Positions 1 through 11,691 of a stretch of 64,000 bases of DNA are shown here, piece after piece; within the stretch, counting starts at the first letter, position 1, and the number at the start of each line of letters is the position of its first letter. The translations under genes were made by a program, and so were the position numbers. The notes under the pieces were generated by a model. It saw only the letters and a program-made list of their open reading frames with translations. It had not been told where the DNA came from and did not search any database. The DNA is taken from NCBI RefSeq assembly GCF_050624435.1, contig NC_134535.1:124545731-124609730 (forward strand), in the 5' to 3' direction. The stretch comes from Tenrec ecaudatus. Taxonomy: Eukaryota > Chordata > Mammalia > Afrosoricida > Tenrecidae.

Positions 1-429
1 AACACAGTCATCTGATCTCCATCAACATGCATTTGCTTTGTGAGCTGTAGAAGTTCACATACATGGATTCATGTTTCTTTGTCTTTACTTTCTTTCCTCA
101 ACTTGGTTATTAGACTCATCTATGTTTTTGCGTTTTCAGCAAGACATTTAATTGTGAGTTACATTCTTTTGTATGGATATACTGTCATTTGTTTATTTCT
201 TTCATTGTTAAGTTTTTGGCCTTTCCAATTAGCACATGTTAAGTACTTGGCTAATAACCAAAACATTGACAGTTCAAACCCACTGCGTTTGATGTGTCAA
301 TTTGCTTTCATTAATATTACAGTTAAGAAAACCCTATGTGGCAGTTCTATGTGCCATGGGTCCGTTATATGTTGACAAGGACTCAGCTGAATTTAACAAC
401 AACACAAATAAAACTACTTTATATTTATT

Positions 430-960
430 TTTCTGAACTTTATATCTAGGAATGGAATTTCTGGATTGTGAGATTGCTGTGTGTTTAATTTTGCAAGAAA
501 TTGCCAAACTGCTTTTCCAAAATCGTTGTGCCAATTCACTTGCCTCTAAGCAATGGATGAGAGCTTCAGTTTCTGCATATCCTAATACTTGGTCTTACCA
601 GTTTTAAAAAACTTGTCATTCCTTTGAGTGAGACGCTGCATCTTATTATTTTAATTTACTTATTCTCTTATAACAAGTTATTGAACATGTTTTCATGTGT
701 ATTGACAATTCACACAAAATCTTTTATAATGTCTGTTCAATATTTCTTCCCTCAATTCTTTTTCCCCTCCTTTCCCTCAGTTCTTACATTGCATTCTCTT
801 CGTCTTATTAGGAGCTGTTTTAAAATGATATTCCTTATATAAGACATTTTCTGTATATATGTATTGGAAATATTTTTTCCAACTTTATGCTTGCTTCTAA
901 GTAGTTTCCATATATTCTTTTTTATTGTATTTGCTAAAGGTAACAGAGTTGGCAAAATTA
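430..960 (+). mobile_element. Ancient L1 3' UTR fragment (left duplication arm)
   Basis: TTGCCAAACTGCTTTTCCAA, GGATGAGAGCTTCAGTTTCT and TTATAAGACATTTTCTGTAT are hallmarks of old mammalian L1M 3' ends. The reverse copy is at about 57900-58430 in the right arm. Confidence 0.65.
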
Positions 961-1735
961 TTTACTGCCAAAATTATGTACCTGCACTTCAAAAATTATG
1001 TCTGAGAATTCAAATAAAGAGATGATACAATGTACAACCTCTTCTGTTTATCATTCAATATTTTAACGTTTAATTCAAGTGCATTTTTATAATTTCAAAA
1101 TCTTTTGAAAAGTTATAACAAGAGTTGAAAAATTAGTTCTCCTGTGACTGTTCAGATTTCTGATAAAAATTTAAAAATCTAAACATATACTGTTATAGCA
1201 TGCTATTAAATAATATTTCCACATATTTGCCACATTTTCTTTCTTAATGACATGACCCCCAATAGATTTTTCTGAAAGAGATATGTTTTACAGGGAAAAC
1301 GCATGAGTGTATATCCAAGAAATATTGTGCCTAAGTTTTTGTTTCCCAAATGATGTTGCTGTTTAACTCATGTCCTTCACTCTCTATCCAAACCTCCTTG
1401 ACTCAGCTATTTACACGTATTTTAGAAGGCAGATATTTTTCAAAATGCAAATGAAAAAAACCATGATATATCATCGAACACCTTTGAGGATATCCCAAAT
1501 CAGAAAATCAGAGAGCAAGAAATATTGGAGAGGATGCAGCAAGATAGGAACTCTCTGCAAAGTTAATTAATTAGTATCCATAGGGTGATAAAAAATAAGC
1601 TAAAATGTTTCATTAGGGGAGATAGGAATAAAGTAACATATAAAAAGTACTTACATTAAGAATTCTAAGACCAAAGTAAAATATATTTTAAACTACTGAA
1701 TGGCTGTTTAATAATAGATGACGCTGTTACTGTGC
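960..1735. other. AT-rich stretch without recognised gene
   Basis: Part of the left duplication arm. AT-rich, with faint L1-like text; no coding signal seen. Confidence 0.5.
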
Positions 1736-1960
1736 TCGATGGAGTTGCTATAGACTCGTCGTGCCCCTGCAGGACAGAGTAGAATGGCCCCAGAGGGTTG
1801 CCTAGGCTGTAACTTTAGAAGCCCTGGTGATGCAGTGACTAAGCACTGGCTACTAATTGAAAGGTCAGCCAGCAGTTAGGACCCACCAACCCCTCCCGTG
1901 GGAGAAAACCTGCACAGTCGGCTTTCATAAAGATTGCAGCTCTGGAGGCATGAGTAGACA
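1735..1960. mobile_element. Two AfroSINE fragments in opposite orientation (left arm)
   Basis: 1735-1823 is reverse AfroSINE (CAGGACAGAGTAGAATGGCC); 1824-1960 is forward (GAAGCCCTGGTGATGCAGTG, CAGCAGTTAGGACCCACCA). Counterpart in the right arm at about 56930-57140. Confidence 0.65.
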
Positions 1961-2577
1961 TACGGACTGAACTTATAGTAGAGGGAGGTGGGACTACACC
2001 TGAAAATAAATATGTCTGACACAGGATATTTGAACATGGATATTTGCCGTTGCTGCAAATCTATTCAGGAATGTGGACCAGGTTATGAAATCTTAGACAA
2101 ACCAAACACCTTGAGAGAATGGGGCTCAGGATCACAATCTCAGAGCACACCAAGGTCAGTTGACATAACACAGCCCACAAAACAATGTTCCACATTCTAC
2201 GTTGTTGAGTAGCACCTGCCGTTTGAACAGTTCACAATAAGCCTTCAAAAATGCAACTGTGGAGGTACTCCCTGTCCAGAGGACACAGAGAGGTGAACAT
2301 TGAAGAATCGTGAGATAATTTCATCCAATGTACTAATGAACCACGAGAACAAAAGACCGGAGAAGTAGATCACGTCTGGCTACCAAGTGCTCTGAACGGG
2401 ATCGCTTTTGAAAGACCTGGACAGAAAAATGTCGAAATTGTAATAATAATTAAAAAGACCAGATTTACTTGTCACATAGAGACGAATGGAATCCCAAAGA
2501 CTATAACTCATAGTTAATCAGCCTCTGACCCCACCCTCCTGGCTCAATATTCAGCCAAACAATAGGTAAGTCTATAA

Positions 2578-2950
2578 GAGCAACAAAGAAACTCTGGTGG
2601 CGAGTTGACATAGGAGGCGAACAAGGCCAGCAAACCCACCAGCCAATTCTCAGAGAAAAGATGAGACTTTCGGCTCTTGTAAATATTTGCAGCCTTGGTA
2701 CCCCAGGCAGTTTTACCCTGGTGGCATGTTGTTTCCATGTTGCGTTGCTAATTGCAAGGTTATCAGTTCACTCCATCGGACAAAGATGAGGTTTTCTACC
2801 CCAATCAAAAGTTCCAGTTTCATAAACCCACAGGGGAAGTTCTATGTGCCCTATGGGGTCATAATGAGTCAGAATTGACTCCATGGCAGCGAGTTTGTTT
2901 TTTATATGATTTCTGTGAGTCTGGATTGACCCATTGACAGTGAGAGTGAG
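2578..2950 (+). mobile_element. AfroSINE pair (left arm)
   Basis: Two partly overlapping copies: CAGAGAAAAGATGAGACTTT and AAAGATGAGGTTTTCTACCC followed by CATAATGAGTCAGAATTGAC. Right-arm counterpart 55940-56280. Confidence 0.7.
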
Positions 2951-3170
2951 TTATTACAGGCAACAATAATACGAGGCAGGTGCACACACCTTAGAATAAT
3001 CAATCACTTGGGATCAAAAGGTCAGCATTTACCCAAGGACACAGTTCAGAAGGGTTTCCGAAGGAGAAAAGGAAACAGGAAACACAGGAAGTGGGCTAAG
3101 TGGTGTTACACTGTGGAGCTTGCAGTCTGAGATGAAACAAAATGTGCATGATTTGTTCAGTGGAAAACTG

Positions 3171-4064
3171 ATCTGGTCTGGGAACCTTAAAATTCCAACT
3201 TTGAAAACTGTGTGGGTCCATTCTGTTCCATCCTCGGGGGTCTCTGTGAGTGAGAATAGACTTGAAGGCAATGAGGTTTTTCGTTTGTTTGGGATAAAAA
3301 CTACCAGTAACATCTCTTCACACTGGAACTCATAAGCCCAGTGGGCTCTTTTGAGAGTTCTTAGGCAGCCACAAAAAAGACAACTAGAGAAAATTGGCTT
3401 TTAATTATCCCATCAGAGTTGCAGAGTGTAGCTGTTGGGATCAAATTAGAACAGAAAAACTTCCATTTTTACTTCAATATCCCTGCCTACCTTCCTAAAT
3501 TCTCATTTGTTAAAATGGACTGGAGGTGAGTTTACTAGATAGCCTAAACCTCCTTTTGAATTTAAATGAGAAACTCAATTTCTAGGCCAACTCCCTCTGT
3601 CATCTCTTACCATTTATTGGAATTCAGTTCCAATTGGGCTTACACAATTGGAAGCCTTTGATAATACTTTTCCATCAAGATTCAAAGATTGAGGAGGAAC
3701 TGCAAGCTGAAATCACACCTCCCTGGACCCACCCAAAAGATTAGCCCAGCCTTATTCCCTGACTCTTCCCAGAAGCCCAGGGAAGACAATTCCCCAGAGG
3801 ACATAGATCAACCTAGATAACCTCTTAACAACAGGGGTCTGGGAAATGAAGGGCCTTCCCTGATTCCTTGAATCAATTTGCTTTGAAGCAGGCATGCACA
3901 TATTTATCAAACAAACCTCCTCAAACTCAGCAGGCACTGGGAGTGTACACCTCTCCAGTGGAAAACAGAAAGCAGAGAAAAACAATTGGATAAAAACTAC
4001 CAACTATGCACAGAATAGTTGTCCCATCTGTATGGGACTAAACCAAACCAATTGCTGTCCACTT
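3171..4064. other. Unclassified stretch within the left arm
   Basis: No recognised gene or repeat family. It recurs in reverse at about 54720-55660 as part of the duplication. Confidence 0.5.
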
Positions 4065-4427
4065 AAAGCGACCCCTAGTGTCACAGGTTTAACCCCCTCG
4101 TCTACTCCACAAGAAAGAGATGAGGCAGTCTGCTCCGGTAAAGATTTACAGTCTCAGAAAAACTCAGTAGACAGGGGCTCTATAAATAGAATCAACTCAC
4201 TGGTGTTGGAGTTTGGGTAACAAGACAGTGTGGAACCACTGCTGGGGTTTCCAAGACTGTAAACCTTTAAGGAAAGATTTGCCACATGTTCCTTCCACAG
4301 ACTATCTGGTAGATTCCAAGCACCATTTGGTTAGCTGCAGAGCACTGAAACCACTGTGCCATTAATGCTCCTCTGTAAAGATGATAGCCTAGGAAACCCC
4401 ATGGGACTGTTCTACTTTGTCTGTCAA
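4065..4427 (-). mobile_element. AfroSINE copies (left arm)
   Basis: Reverse tRNA-derived SINE segments, including the head CCATTAATGCTCCTC near 4375 and body around 4120-4200. Counterpart in the right arm at about 54365-54700. Confidence 0.55.
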
Positions 4428-4590
4428 TGGATCATAGCCAATGAGGGGGAGCCTCTTGTGGGCATGGCTCTCTCCTGAGAATTCTGGAAAATCCTGCATT
4501 CCTTCTTGGAGGTAGGAGACACTTCTCTCTCTGCCACTCCCTGAGAGGCATTGCAGGTGACAAAACACATTTAACTACTTATGTGACCTC
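4428..4590 (-). mobile_element. ERVL-type LTR remnant in the left duplication arm
   Basis: Matches, in reverse, the segment of the LTR at about 53985-54130 (CTCTCCTGAGAATTCTGG and flanks). It is the duplicated counterpart of the right-arm LTR, with its outer part missing. Confidence 0.55.
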
Positions 4591-4609
4591 AACAGGAGGA
4601 GCCAGATTT

Positions 4610-5836
4610 ATGTATATTTGCCTCTATCATTTATCCTTTTTCTGTATTGTTTAGCTCATATCTGGTATGACTCTAAGCAGCATTCTGAAGATTTCTTTCG
4701 GTGGCAGATCAGTGTCTGCTTCTATGTACATTGTTAGGTTCACTAAATCTTCTGCTATTGCCTTTTGTTTCCCCTGTTTTTTCATTGATCTCATTGGGGC
4801 CGATTGATGTTGCGTTGCAGTGTTTTAGAGGAGCCAGGTGCCATTTTCCATGCAATTGAAGATCAGTGGCTCTCTCTTGGGGATTTGAAGTAATGCTTCT
4901 TCGAACTGCCTACAGCTAATTTCACTATTTATTTAGCCTACCACTTTATCCTCCTGTGGCTTTACTCTCAAGGAGATTGCCCCAGAAGGCTTGTGGGTTG
5001 CCTGTTTTGTTGTAGAACACCATGAATGGTGGGCGGAATTTCCCTGGCCAGTTAGATCACTGAAGAGGTTGGACAGAGGTTCCTGCAACAGCTTTGAGTG
5101 TTCCCAAGTGTTGGCTAAGCTGCTCTAGGCCATGTGAGGTACTAAGGTATGTGCGAAGAAGTTCCCTCAGTCACATGGGTCCCCAGAGGAAAAATAGGGG
5201 TTCCCCCAGCCACACAGGCAGGAATTCCCTGGTAAGAATTTGGGTGAAGTATATCTCTTGGTAGAGGTCAACTGGCAGCCTCTGGCTATGCTGCACAGGG
5301 TAGAGCTCACCTAACTCGGCAGGGGGGGGGTGGGGGGGGGGAGGCAGGAGTAAATGTCCTAGGCTAAGGGAAGTGGTCTGGAGGTGCCAGTGGTATGTGA
5401 GAGAACCAGGAAGAGACAAAGAGGAGAGAAAAAAAACTAAACCTGCTGAGAGGGATGAAGAGAAGAGGGCGAAACAAAAGTAACAATATAGCTGAACCCT
5501 GATACCTGTCGTTGGGCTGCAAGGGTTTAATCCCTGCCCCGAGGCAGTGGAAAACTGTGGCTGTATTGAGATAAAGCCCCTGCACCGGCTCCAAATAGTC
5601 CCGGCTCTGGCCAAGACAGTGGTGGGGCTAAGGTCAAGCCCTAGCCGGCCACCACTGTGGTAAACCATAATCCCCCAGCCCCTCAAAACCTTGTGGAACT
5701 GTGCTTACTGATCTTTATGATGCTCCTCCTGCAATCCAGCAGTGTTGCATTTCCCCCTTAGTAACTCTCCTGGCCTGATTTCTGCAGAGTCCCTCTGGTA
5801 TGTGTTACTCAGTCGCCATCTTCCCGAAGTCCGGGA
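4610..5836 (-). mobile_element. L1 5' end: 5' UTR and start of ORF1
   Basis: Read on minus from about 5836 it starts GAAGATGGCGACTGAGTAAC, an L1-like 5' terminus, then a G-rich 5' UTR with two homopolymer G/C runs (5322-5345). An ORF1-like start near 4795 reads MRSMKKQGKQKAIAEDLVNL, then TMYIEADTDLPPKEIF, and closes after about 45 codons. The 3' remainder is absent. Retention of the 5' end is unusual among L1 copies. Confidence 0.5.
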
Positions 5837-5954
5837 TGGTTTCTTAATGTGCACTTACCCTTTCTTATAAAATCTCCCAGGACAGATTGTCTGTCTCAAG
5901 AGATCTTATCTGTACCTGTGTACATCCTCTGATCTTGCTAGATTTGTAAAATAG

Positions 5955-7737
5955 AATTGGTGTGTTATTCCAGATAGACCTGAGGAACAAAATTCATAGA
6001 CACTCGTATGTGTATAAGAAAAGGCTTTATGAAACCCAAATGAAGGCTGAACATGATGGTGGGACAAGAGGAAAGTAAAAGGAAATAGAGGAAAGACCTA
6101 GGAGGCAAAGGGCATTTATAGAGGTCTAAATAAAGGCATGTACATATGTAAATATATTTATATATGAGGATAGGGAAATAAATCCATGTGCATATATTTA
6201 TAGATTTAGTATTAAGGTAGCAGATGGACATTGGGCCTCCACTCAAGTATTCCCTCAATGCAAGAATACTTTGTCCTATTAAACTAGCATTCCATGATGT
6301 TCACCTTCGCTACACAATCGCTGAAGACAAAGTGAGTGCATAAGCAAATGTGGTGAAGAAAGCTGATGGAGCATGCCTATCTAAAGATATAGTGTCTAGG
6401 GTCTTAAAGATTTGAAGGTAAACAAGTGGCCATCTAGCTCAGAAGCTTCAGAGCCCATATGGAAGAAGCACACCAGCCTGTGTGATCACGGGGTATCGAA
6501 GGAATCAGTTATCAGGCATCAAAGAACAAAAATCATGTCATTGTGAATGAGGGGAGTGCAGAGTGGAGACCCAAAACCCATCTGTGGGCAACTGGAAATC
6601 CCCTTACAGAAGGGTCTCTGGGAGGAGATGAGCCAGTCAGGGTGCAGTGTAGGAATGATGAAACATACAACTTTCCTCTAGTTACAAAATGCTCCTCCAC
6701 CGCCCCCTGCCACACCCAACTATCATGATCCCAATTCTACCTTACAAATCTGGCTAGACCAGAGGATGTACACTGGTTCAGAGAGGAATTGGAAACACAG
6801 GGAATCCAGGACAGATGATCCCTTCAGGACCAGTGATGAAAGTGCTGATACCAGGATGGTGGAGGGAGGGTGGGGTGGAAAGGAGGAACTGATGACAGGA
6901 TGTAAGGTATTCGAGAAGTGCCAAAGATCAAATCAGTCAAATTTGAGCAAACAGGCTTGATTGGGGAGAAAAACCCAGCCTTGGCGAAGTCCGAGGAGCC
7001 ACAGTGTCTGGCCGAGGGAGTTGCACTCCAGGCTACAGGGGTAGTGCTTATATGGCTGGGCTGCCTTGAGTTCATATAAGGTAAAGTAGTCAGGGATTGG
7101 GAGATACAGGTATGTCCAGGTTTCTGGCATGTAAGGTGTCTTCCTGGTTCCGGGTGGATTTGTGCAGGTGAAGAGTGGTGGGTTGAGGACAAAGCGGGCA
7201 CTGAGCCAAAGAGGCCATGAACAAAATGGGCTGTGAGCAAAAGAAGGGAAAAAAAAAAACTTGCAAAGCGGCTGACAGGTTACATTAGTCAGTTCTGGTC
7301 AGCTCCGCAGGTGTGTGTGGGAGATTCAAGGTCACTCGCTGCTAGTTGTTTCAGCCAGCTCTGATCAGCTCCACCTGTGTGGGGGAGATTCAAGGTTACT
7401 TGCTGCTAGGAGCAGGTTCTGATATTGATCCGGCCATACAAAGGATCTATTTATAACCTCCTCCCTGCGGGATGGACAACAGAAAAATGGGTGAGTGGAG
7501 ACGGTGGGCAGTGTAAGATATGACAAAGTAATAATAATTTATAAATTATCAAGGGTTCATGAAGGACGGGGAGCAGGGAGGGAGGGGAAAAATGAGGAGC
7601 TGTTGTCAAAGGGCTCAAACAGAAAGCAAATGTTATGAGAATGATGATGGCAACAAATGTACAAATGTGCTTTATGCAATGGATATATGTATGGATTGTG
7701 ATGAGCTGCACGAGCCCTCAATAAAATGATTAAAAAT
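5955..7737 (+). mobile_element. LINE (L1-type) 3' end with A-rich tail, split by an LTR
   Basis: A non-coding 3' region shared with the copies at 9545 and 23305, ending CCTCAATAAAATGATTAAAA at 7737. An LTR occupies 6901-7440. Shared landmarks are GCATTCCATGATGTTCACC, GTGGTGAAGAAAGCTGATGG and GGATTGTGATGAGCTG. Confidence 0.7.
6901..7440 (-). mobile_element. Probable solo LTR inserted in a LINE 3' end
   Basis: 540 bases with TG...CA ends interrupt a LINE 3' tail whose sequence resumes on the other side. Short imperfect duplication CAGGA/AAGGA. Read on the minus strand it has a U3-like start, TATA-like segments (CCATATAAGC) and a tandem pair of about 56 bases (7290-7345 and 7355-7410), typical of LTR enhancer repeats. 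Family is not assigned; younger than the LINE it splits. Confidence 0.6.
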
Positions 7738-7744
7738 AAAATGT

Positions 7745-8055
7745 TTTATATCAAAGACTAATTGTATATTATGAAAATATCCCAGCCTAATGGTGTTAAG
7801 TACAAGAAGATCACAAGCCAGTTGGTGGAAAGTCTTGTGGATCCACGTGACTCCTCTAGCTCCAAGGTTCTGGCTTCCACCAGCGTAGCTCTATGTGGCT
7901 TGTCAACAGGAATATCTCACAGGAGGAAAAAGCAGAGAGAGAGTATGGGTCTGGCCTCCAGTGAGCTATGTATCACAGTAGCACCTCCAAAATGGGTCAT
8001 TGTACTGCGACTGATTGACAGGCTAAACTCCACCCCTTAAGTCTTAATATTCTCA
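7745..8055 (+). mobile_element. ERVL-type LTR fragment
   Basis: Inner part of the same MLT2-like LTR family (ATCCCAGCCTAATG, CACGTGACTCCTCTAGCT, TTGACAGGCTAAACTCCACC) with both termini lost. It lies between two LINE 3'-end pieces. Confidence 0.5.
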
Positions 8056-8059
8056 AGTT

Positions 8060-8170
8060 GGGTGGGGGAAGAAGTGTTAAAGAACTAGAGGAATGTTGTG
8101 TGTTTCATTGATGCTATCCTGCACTCTGGCTGACTCATCCCTTCCTGGTGCCCCATCTGTGAGGGGATGT
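8060..8170 (-). mobile_element. LINE (L1-type) 3'-region fragment
   Basis: About 110 bases (GTTAAAGAACTAGAGGAATG, GTGCCCCATCTGTGAGGGGA) matching the inverted copy at 44343-45101, without a tail. Confidence 0.5.
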
Positions 8171-8879
8171 TCAATTGTCCACAGATGGGCTCCGGGTCTC
8201 CATTCCAACCCCCTGCCTTCCCATCAAAATCAGGAACCAGTTTTCATTTAGCTGAATCCGACTTATAGAGATCATGTGTGGCAGGATAGAATTGGACTCT
8301 ATTGAATCTTTATGCTTATGATCTTTTAGAAAGAGATTATCAGATCTTTCTCCCAATGTGCACCTGATGGGTTCAAACTACCATCCATTTGTTTATTAGG
8401 CAAGCATTGATGTACCACTGGAGAATACCAAAAACCCAATCCTGACTAACTCTGACCATCGGCATTCTCCAGATCTGCATGTGAGCAGCTTGAATGTTAC
8501 TAGAGACAGTCACACGATAAGGCAGTTTAAAGAACATAGATTTATAATGTAAATTTATGATGATACATTTATGCCCACTAGCCCAAATGAGCTCTTAACA
8601 TTTTAGAATACAGTGAGTCTACTCTATTTTTCTTATTAGCTGTTTCTCCCACTCCCTTGGGTGGGAGATATATATAATCTTTTTAAGCCTGGCACAGAAA
8701 CTAGAAATTGTATATTCGACCATATAAAATATTTTTAAACTTCACTACAGAAAAATAATTCCCAAACAAAGTCAAAAAGACTAGGAAAGCTATGTGTATG
8801 ATTGAAAAGGATGCTATCTAATATACAAACCGGTAAGTTAGAGATGCCAAACGATAGGATAACAACAGACAAGTGCCAG
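8171..8879. other. Intergenic, nothing recognised
   Basis: AT-rich single-copy-looking DNA apart from short SINE-like words near 8250-8330. No gene signal. Confidence 0.5.
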
Positions 8880-9030
8880 AGGAGTCACAAGTGCCAACTC
8901 CAATTAAAGTGCCAATTTAAAAAGTTGCAATTAAAATAAAGCATCACTTACACTCATTAAATTAGCAAAGATTTAAGAATTTAATCCAATGTAAGTGTTG
9001 ATGAGGTTGTGAGGAAAGTGAAAGTTTAAT
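8880..9030 (-). mobile_element. Ancient L1 fragment
   Basis: ATTAAATTAGCAAAGATTTA and GTGTTGATGAGGTTGTGAGG match old L1 3' text. Short. Confidence 0.4.
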
Positions 9031-9244
9031 TTTTTCCTAGATCCATCTTTTGTGCATCTCTTTATTCTTTTGCTTCTAGCTAGCTGATTGCTTTCTAGGG
9101 TTACTATTGTTACCTAGGGACCTCCCTGTACTGAACTTTTTCCTTTTTTTTTTTTTTTGCTTCTGTGTCCCCTAAGTTATGTCATGGATTCTAGACATTT
9201 GTTTTCTATAGGTGTTAATATTGAAGCACAGTTAGCCACTGTGG

Positions 9245-9366
9245 AGGAGCCTGTAATGGGTTATGCATTAGGCTGCTAACCACCAGATCAGCGGTTAGAA
9301 ACTACCAACCTCTCCTCGGGAGAAAGATGAGGCTCTCTACTCCCATAAAGAGCTACAGTCTTGGCA
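9245..9366 (+). mobile_element. AfroSINE, 5' half
   Basis: GGAGCCTGTAATGGGTTATG, GCTGCTAACCACCAGATCAG and GAAAGATGAGGCTCTCTACT. The 3' half is missing. Confidence 0.72.
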
Positions 9367-9544
9367 CAGTGCAGGAATTGTGCCCGGTCTGATTCCCGCC
9401 CCACCAGGGGAAACACCAAAGGAGAACAACAGAGCTACAAGGGGAGCAAAGCCACGAATTCCCCGAGGAATCCTGATTGTAGACTTCAGATTCACAGTGC
9501 AGGGCTTGGCACCTCATCAGACTTGATCATAAAACATACATAAG

Positions 9545-10925
9545 TGTCAGCAGATAGACCTGGGACTATCTATATGCCTATTATTTTTCTTCTTCTCCTT
9601 TTTCATGTCTATATAATAGGCAAGAGAAGCAATCCTGAGGAGAAAACAAGGGGCCAATGATTCTGGGGGAACAGGGTAGAGGGAAACGTGGGTGAAAGGG
9701 AGAGGGGAGCCAGCAAATCCAGGGACAAGGTATCTAAAAATTGATAGTGAGGGAGATGTAGAATACCTGGTGGGGTTTGAGCAAGTGCAATGTAACAGAG
9801 GAAATACTGAATGAAGGTTGAACATGATAGTGGGACAGGTAGAAAGTAAAAGGAAATAGAGGAAAGAACTAAAGGCAAAATATATTTTATGGAGGTGTAA
9901 ATATAGGCATGTGTATATGCAAATATATTAATATATAATGATAGGAATATAGGTCTATGTACAAATATTTATATGTTAAGTCTCAAGGTAGCAGATGGGC
10001 ATTGGGCCTCTACTCAAGTCCTGCCTCAATGCAAGAACAAGAACTTTGTTCTAATAACCTGGCATTCTGTGATGTTCACCTTTCTTGACAGATTGCTGAA
10101 GTCAAAATGGGTTCATAAGCAAATGTAGTGAAGAAAGCTGATGGTGCCCGGCTATTAGAAGATTTAGCGTCTGGGGTTTTAAGGGCTTGAAGTTAAACAA
10201 GTGGTCATCTATGAGAGAAGCAAAAAAGCCCACATGGAAGAAGCACACCGTCCTATGTGATTATGAGGTGTCGATGGGATCAGGTGTCAGGCATCGGAAG
10301 ACTACAAACAATCATATGGATGCGAATGAGGGGTGTCAGAGTGGAGACCTAAAGCTCATCTGCAGAAAATTGGACATCCTAAATGCTTCCTCCCCACCCG
10401 ACCCCCGCCCCAACTACCATGATCCGAATTCTACCTTGCAGGGCTGGATAGGGCAGAGGATGTACACTGGTGCAGATAGGAGCTGGAGGCACAGGGAATC
10501 CAGGGCGGATGATACCTTCAGGACCAGGGGTGTGAGGGGTGATACTGGGAGGGTAGAGAGTGAGTGGGTTGGAAAGAGGGAACTGATTACAAGGATCTAC
10601 ATGTGATCTCCTCCCTGGGTGACGAACAACAGAAAAGAGGGTGAAGGGACACGTCAGACAGGGCAAGATATGACAAAATAATAGTTTATAAATTATCAAG
10701 GGCTCATGAGGGAGGGGGAAGCGGGGAGGGAGGAGGGAAAAAGAGGACCTGATGCAAAGGGCTTAAAAGGAGAGCAAATGCTTTGAAAATGATGAGGGCA
10801 AAGAATGTACAGATGTGCTTTACACAATTGATGTATGTATGGATTGTGATAAGAGTTGTATGAGTCCCTAATAAAATGTTTTTAAAAAAGAGCTGTAAGA
10901 GCCCCCAATAAAATGATTTATTAAA
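9545..10925 (+). mobile_element. LINE (L1-type) 3' end with A-rich tail
   Basis: Same 3'-end family as 5955-7737, extending further 5' and uninterrupted. Ends in two successive AATAAAATG-type tails at about 10880 and 10912. Confidence 0.72.
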
Positions 10926-11399
10926 AAATATATATCTTTTGTGTTCTAAAGCTACTGAATTTTTTTACAACAATAAATCATTAATGAGCTCTGACTAATA
11001 AATCATCTATTAAATTATGTTACTATGTCTCAGAAACAACAGATTCTACATTGAGCTTTTTTTCCCTCTAGCTGTTGCTTAGAAACTGACCCGTGTAATT
11101 ATCATCCTGGAAACAGAGCTAAAGTCCTTACAGGGAAAACCCCTCCGTGATTCACAGCTCCCGAGATTGTGTCATCCCACACTGAGTCACGGCTGGCCTG
11201 TTTGGCCCGTAGAACACGGTGGAAGACACAGCGTATGATGCCAAGGCTGTCATAAAAGATGCTATTTCCTCCTTGGTCTCTCCTAGACCCCTTGCTCTGG
11301 AGGAGCCAGCTGCTAGGTCTTGTGGACTGGAGGACAGCCATCTATGATGAGAAACAGACTGGCTACCAACAACAGGCATGGACCGACAGGTGGGTGAAC

Positions 11400-11600
11400 C
11401 CTAGAAGCAGATCTCTATCCTCAGCCACGCCTTGACTGCAAGCAACCTCATGAGAGCCTCAAACCAGGAACATACGATCGTGTTGCTCTTAAATACTTGA
11501 TCCACGAAAACTGTGGGAAAGAATAAATATTTATTGTTTTTGAAAACGTGAAGTTTTGGAGTGATTTGTTCCTTCAAAAGGCAACTAAAATGTCCACGAT
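11400..11600 (+). mobile_element. MLT1-like LTR 3' part downstream of APOBEC1
   Basis: AAAACTGTGGGAAAGAATAA, ATATTTATTGTTTTTGAAAA and GTTTTGGAGTGATTTGTT are the characteristic MLT1 3' end. The upstream 11102-11400 segment may be the rest of the same LTR but is less clear. Ancient. It overlaps the presumed APOBEC1 3' UTR in antisense. Confidence 0.6.
11530..11535 (-). promoter_or_regulatory. Candidate APOBEC1 polyadenylation signal
   Basis: AATAAA on the minus strand lies about 157 bases past the APOBEC1 stop. It sits in a palindromic AATAAATATTTATT within an MLT1-like LTR lying in the opposite orientation. No other AATAAA is apparent between the stop and this point. Functional use is inferred. 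Confidence 0.5.
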
Positions 11601-11691
11601 AAGGCAGTTTGTGAAAATGTCTAGATTCGTAGCGACACACTCTTCGGCAAGTTTTTCTTGGGACAGCCTACGCAAAGAATCCTTTTTCTTA

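Larger units (their letters stand above)
1..4590 (+). repeat. Left arm of a large inverted duplication
   Basis: Base 1 to about 4590 reappears in reverse complement at 53985-58853. Direct comparison of several 100-300 base stretches by eye suggests roughly 90-96% identity, lowest within the internal SINE. Both arms carry the same order of old L1 3' UTR, AfroSINE pieces and unclassified DNA. The left arm lacks about 230-260 bases present at 54130-54365 on the right. It may extend beyond base 1. Confidence 0.85.

Noticed and set aside
5171-5686. 171-codon minus-strand open frame
   Set aside because: Lies in an L1-like 5' UTR with G and C homopolymers; low-complexity proline/leucine composition.
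10187-10606. 139-codon plus-strand open frame
   Set aside because: Falls wholly in a LINE 3' end that is non-coding in its other copies.
1-11600. CD163 exons expected beyond APOBEC1 in human order
   Set aside because: No scavenger-receptor cysteine-rich motif was recognised in either strand.
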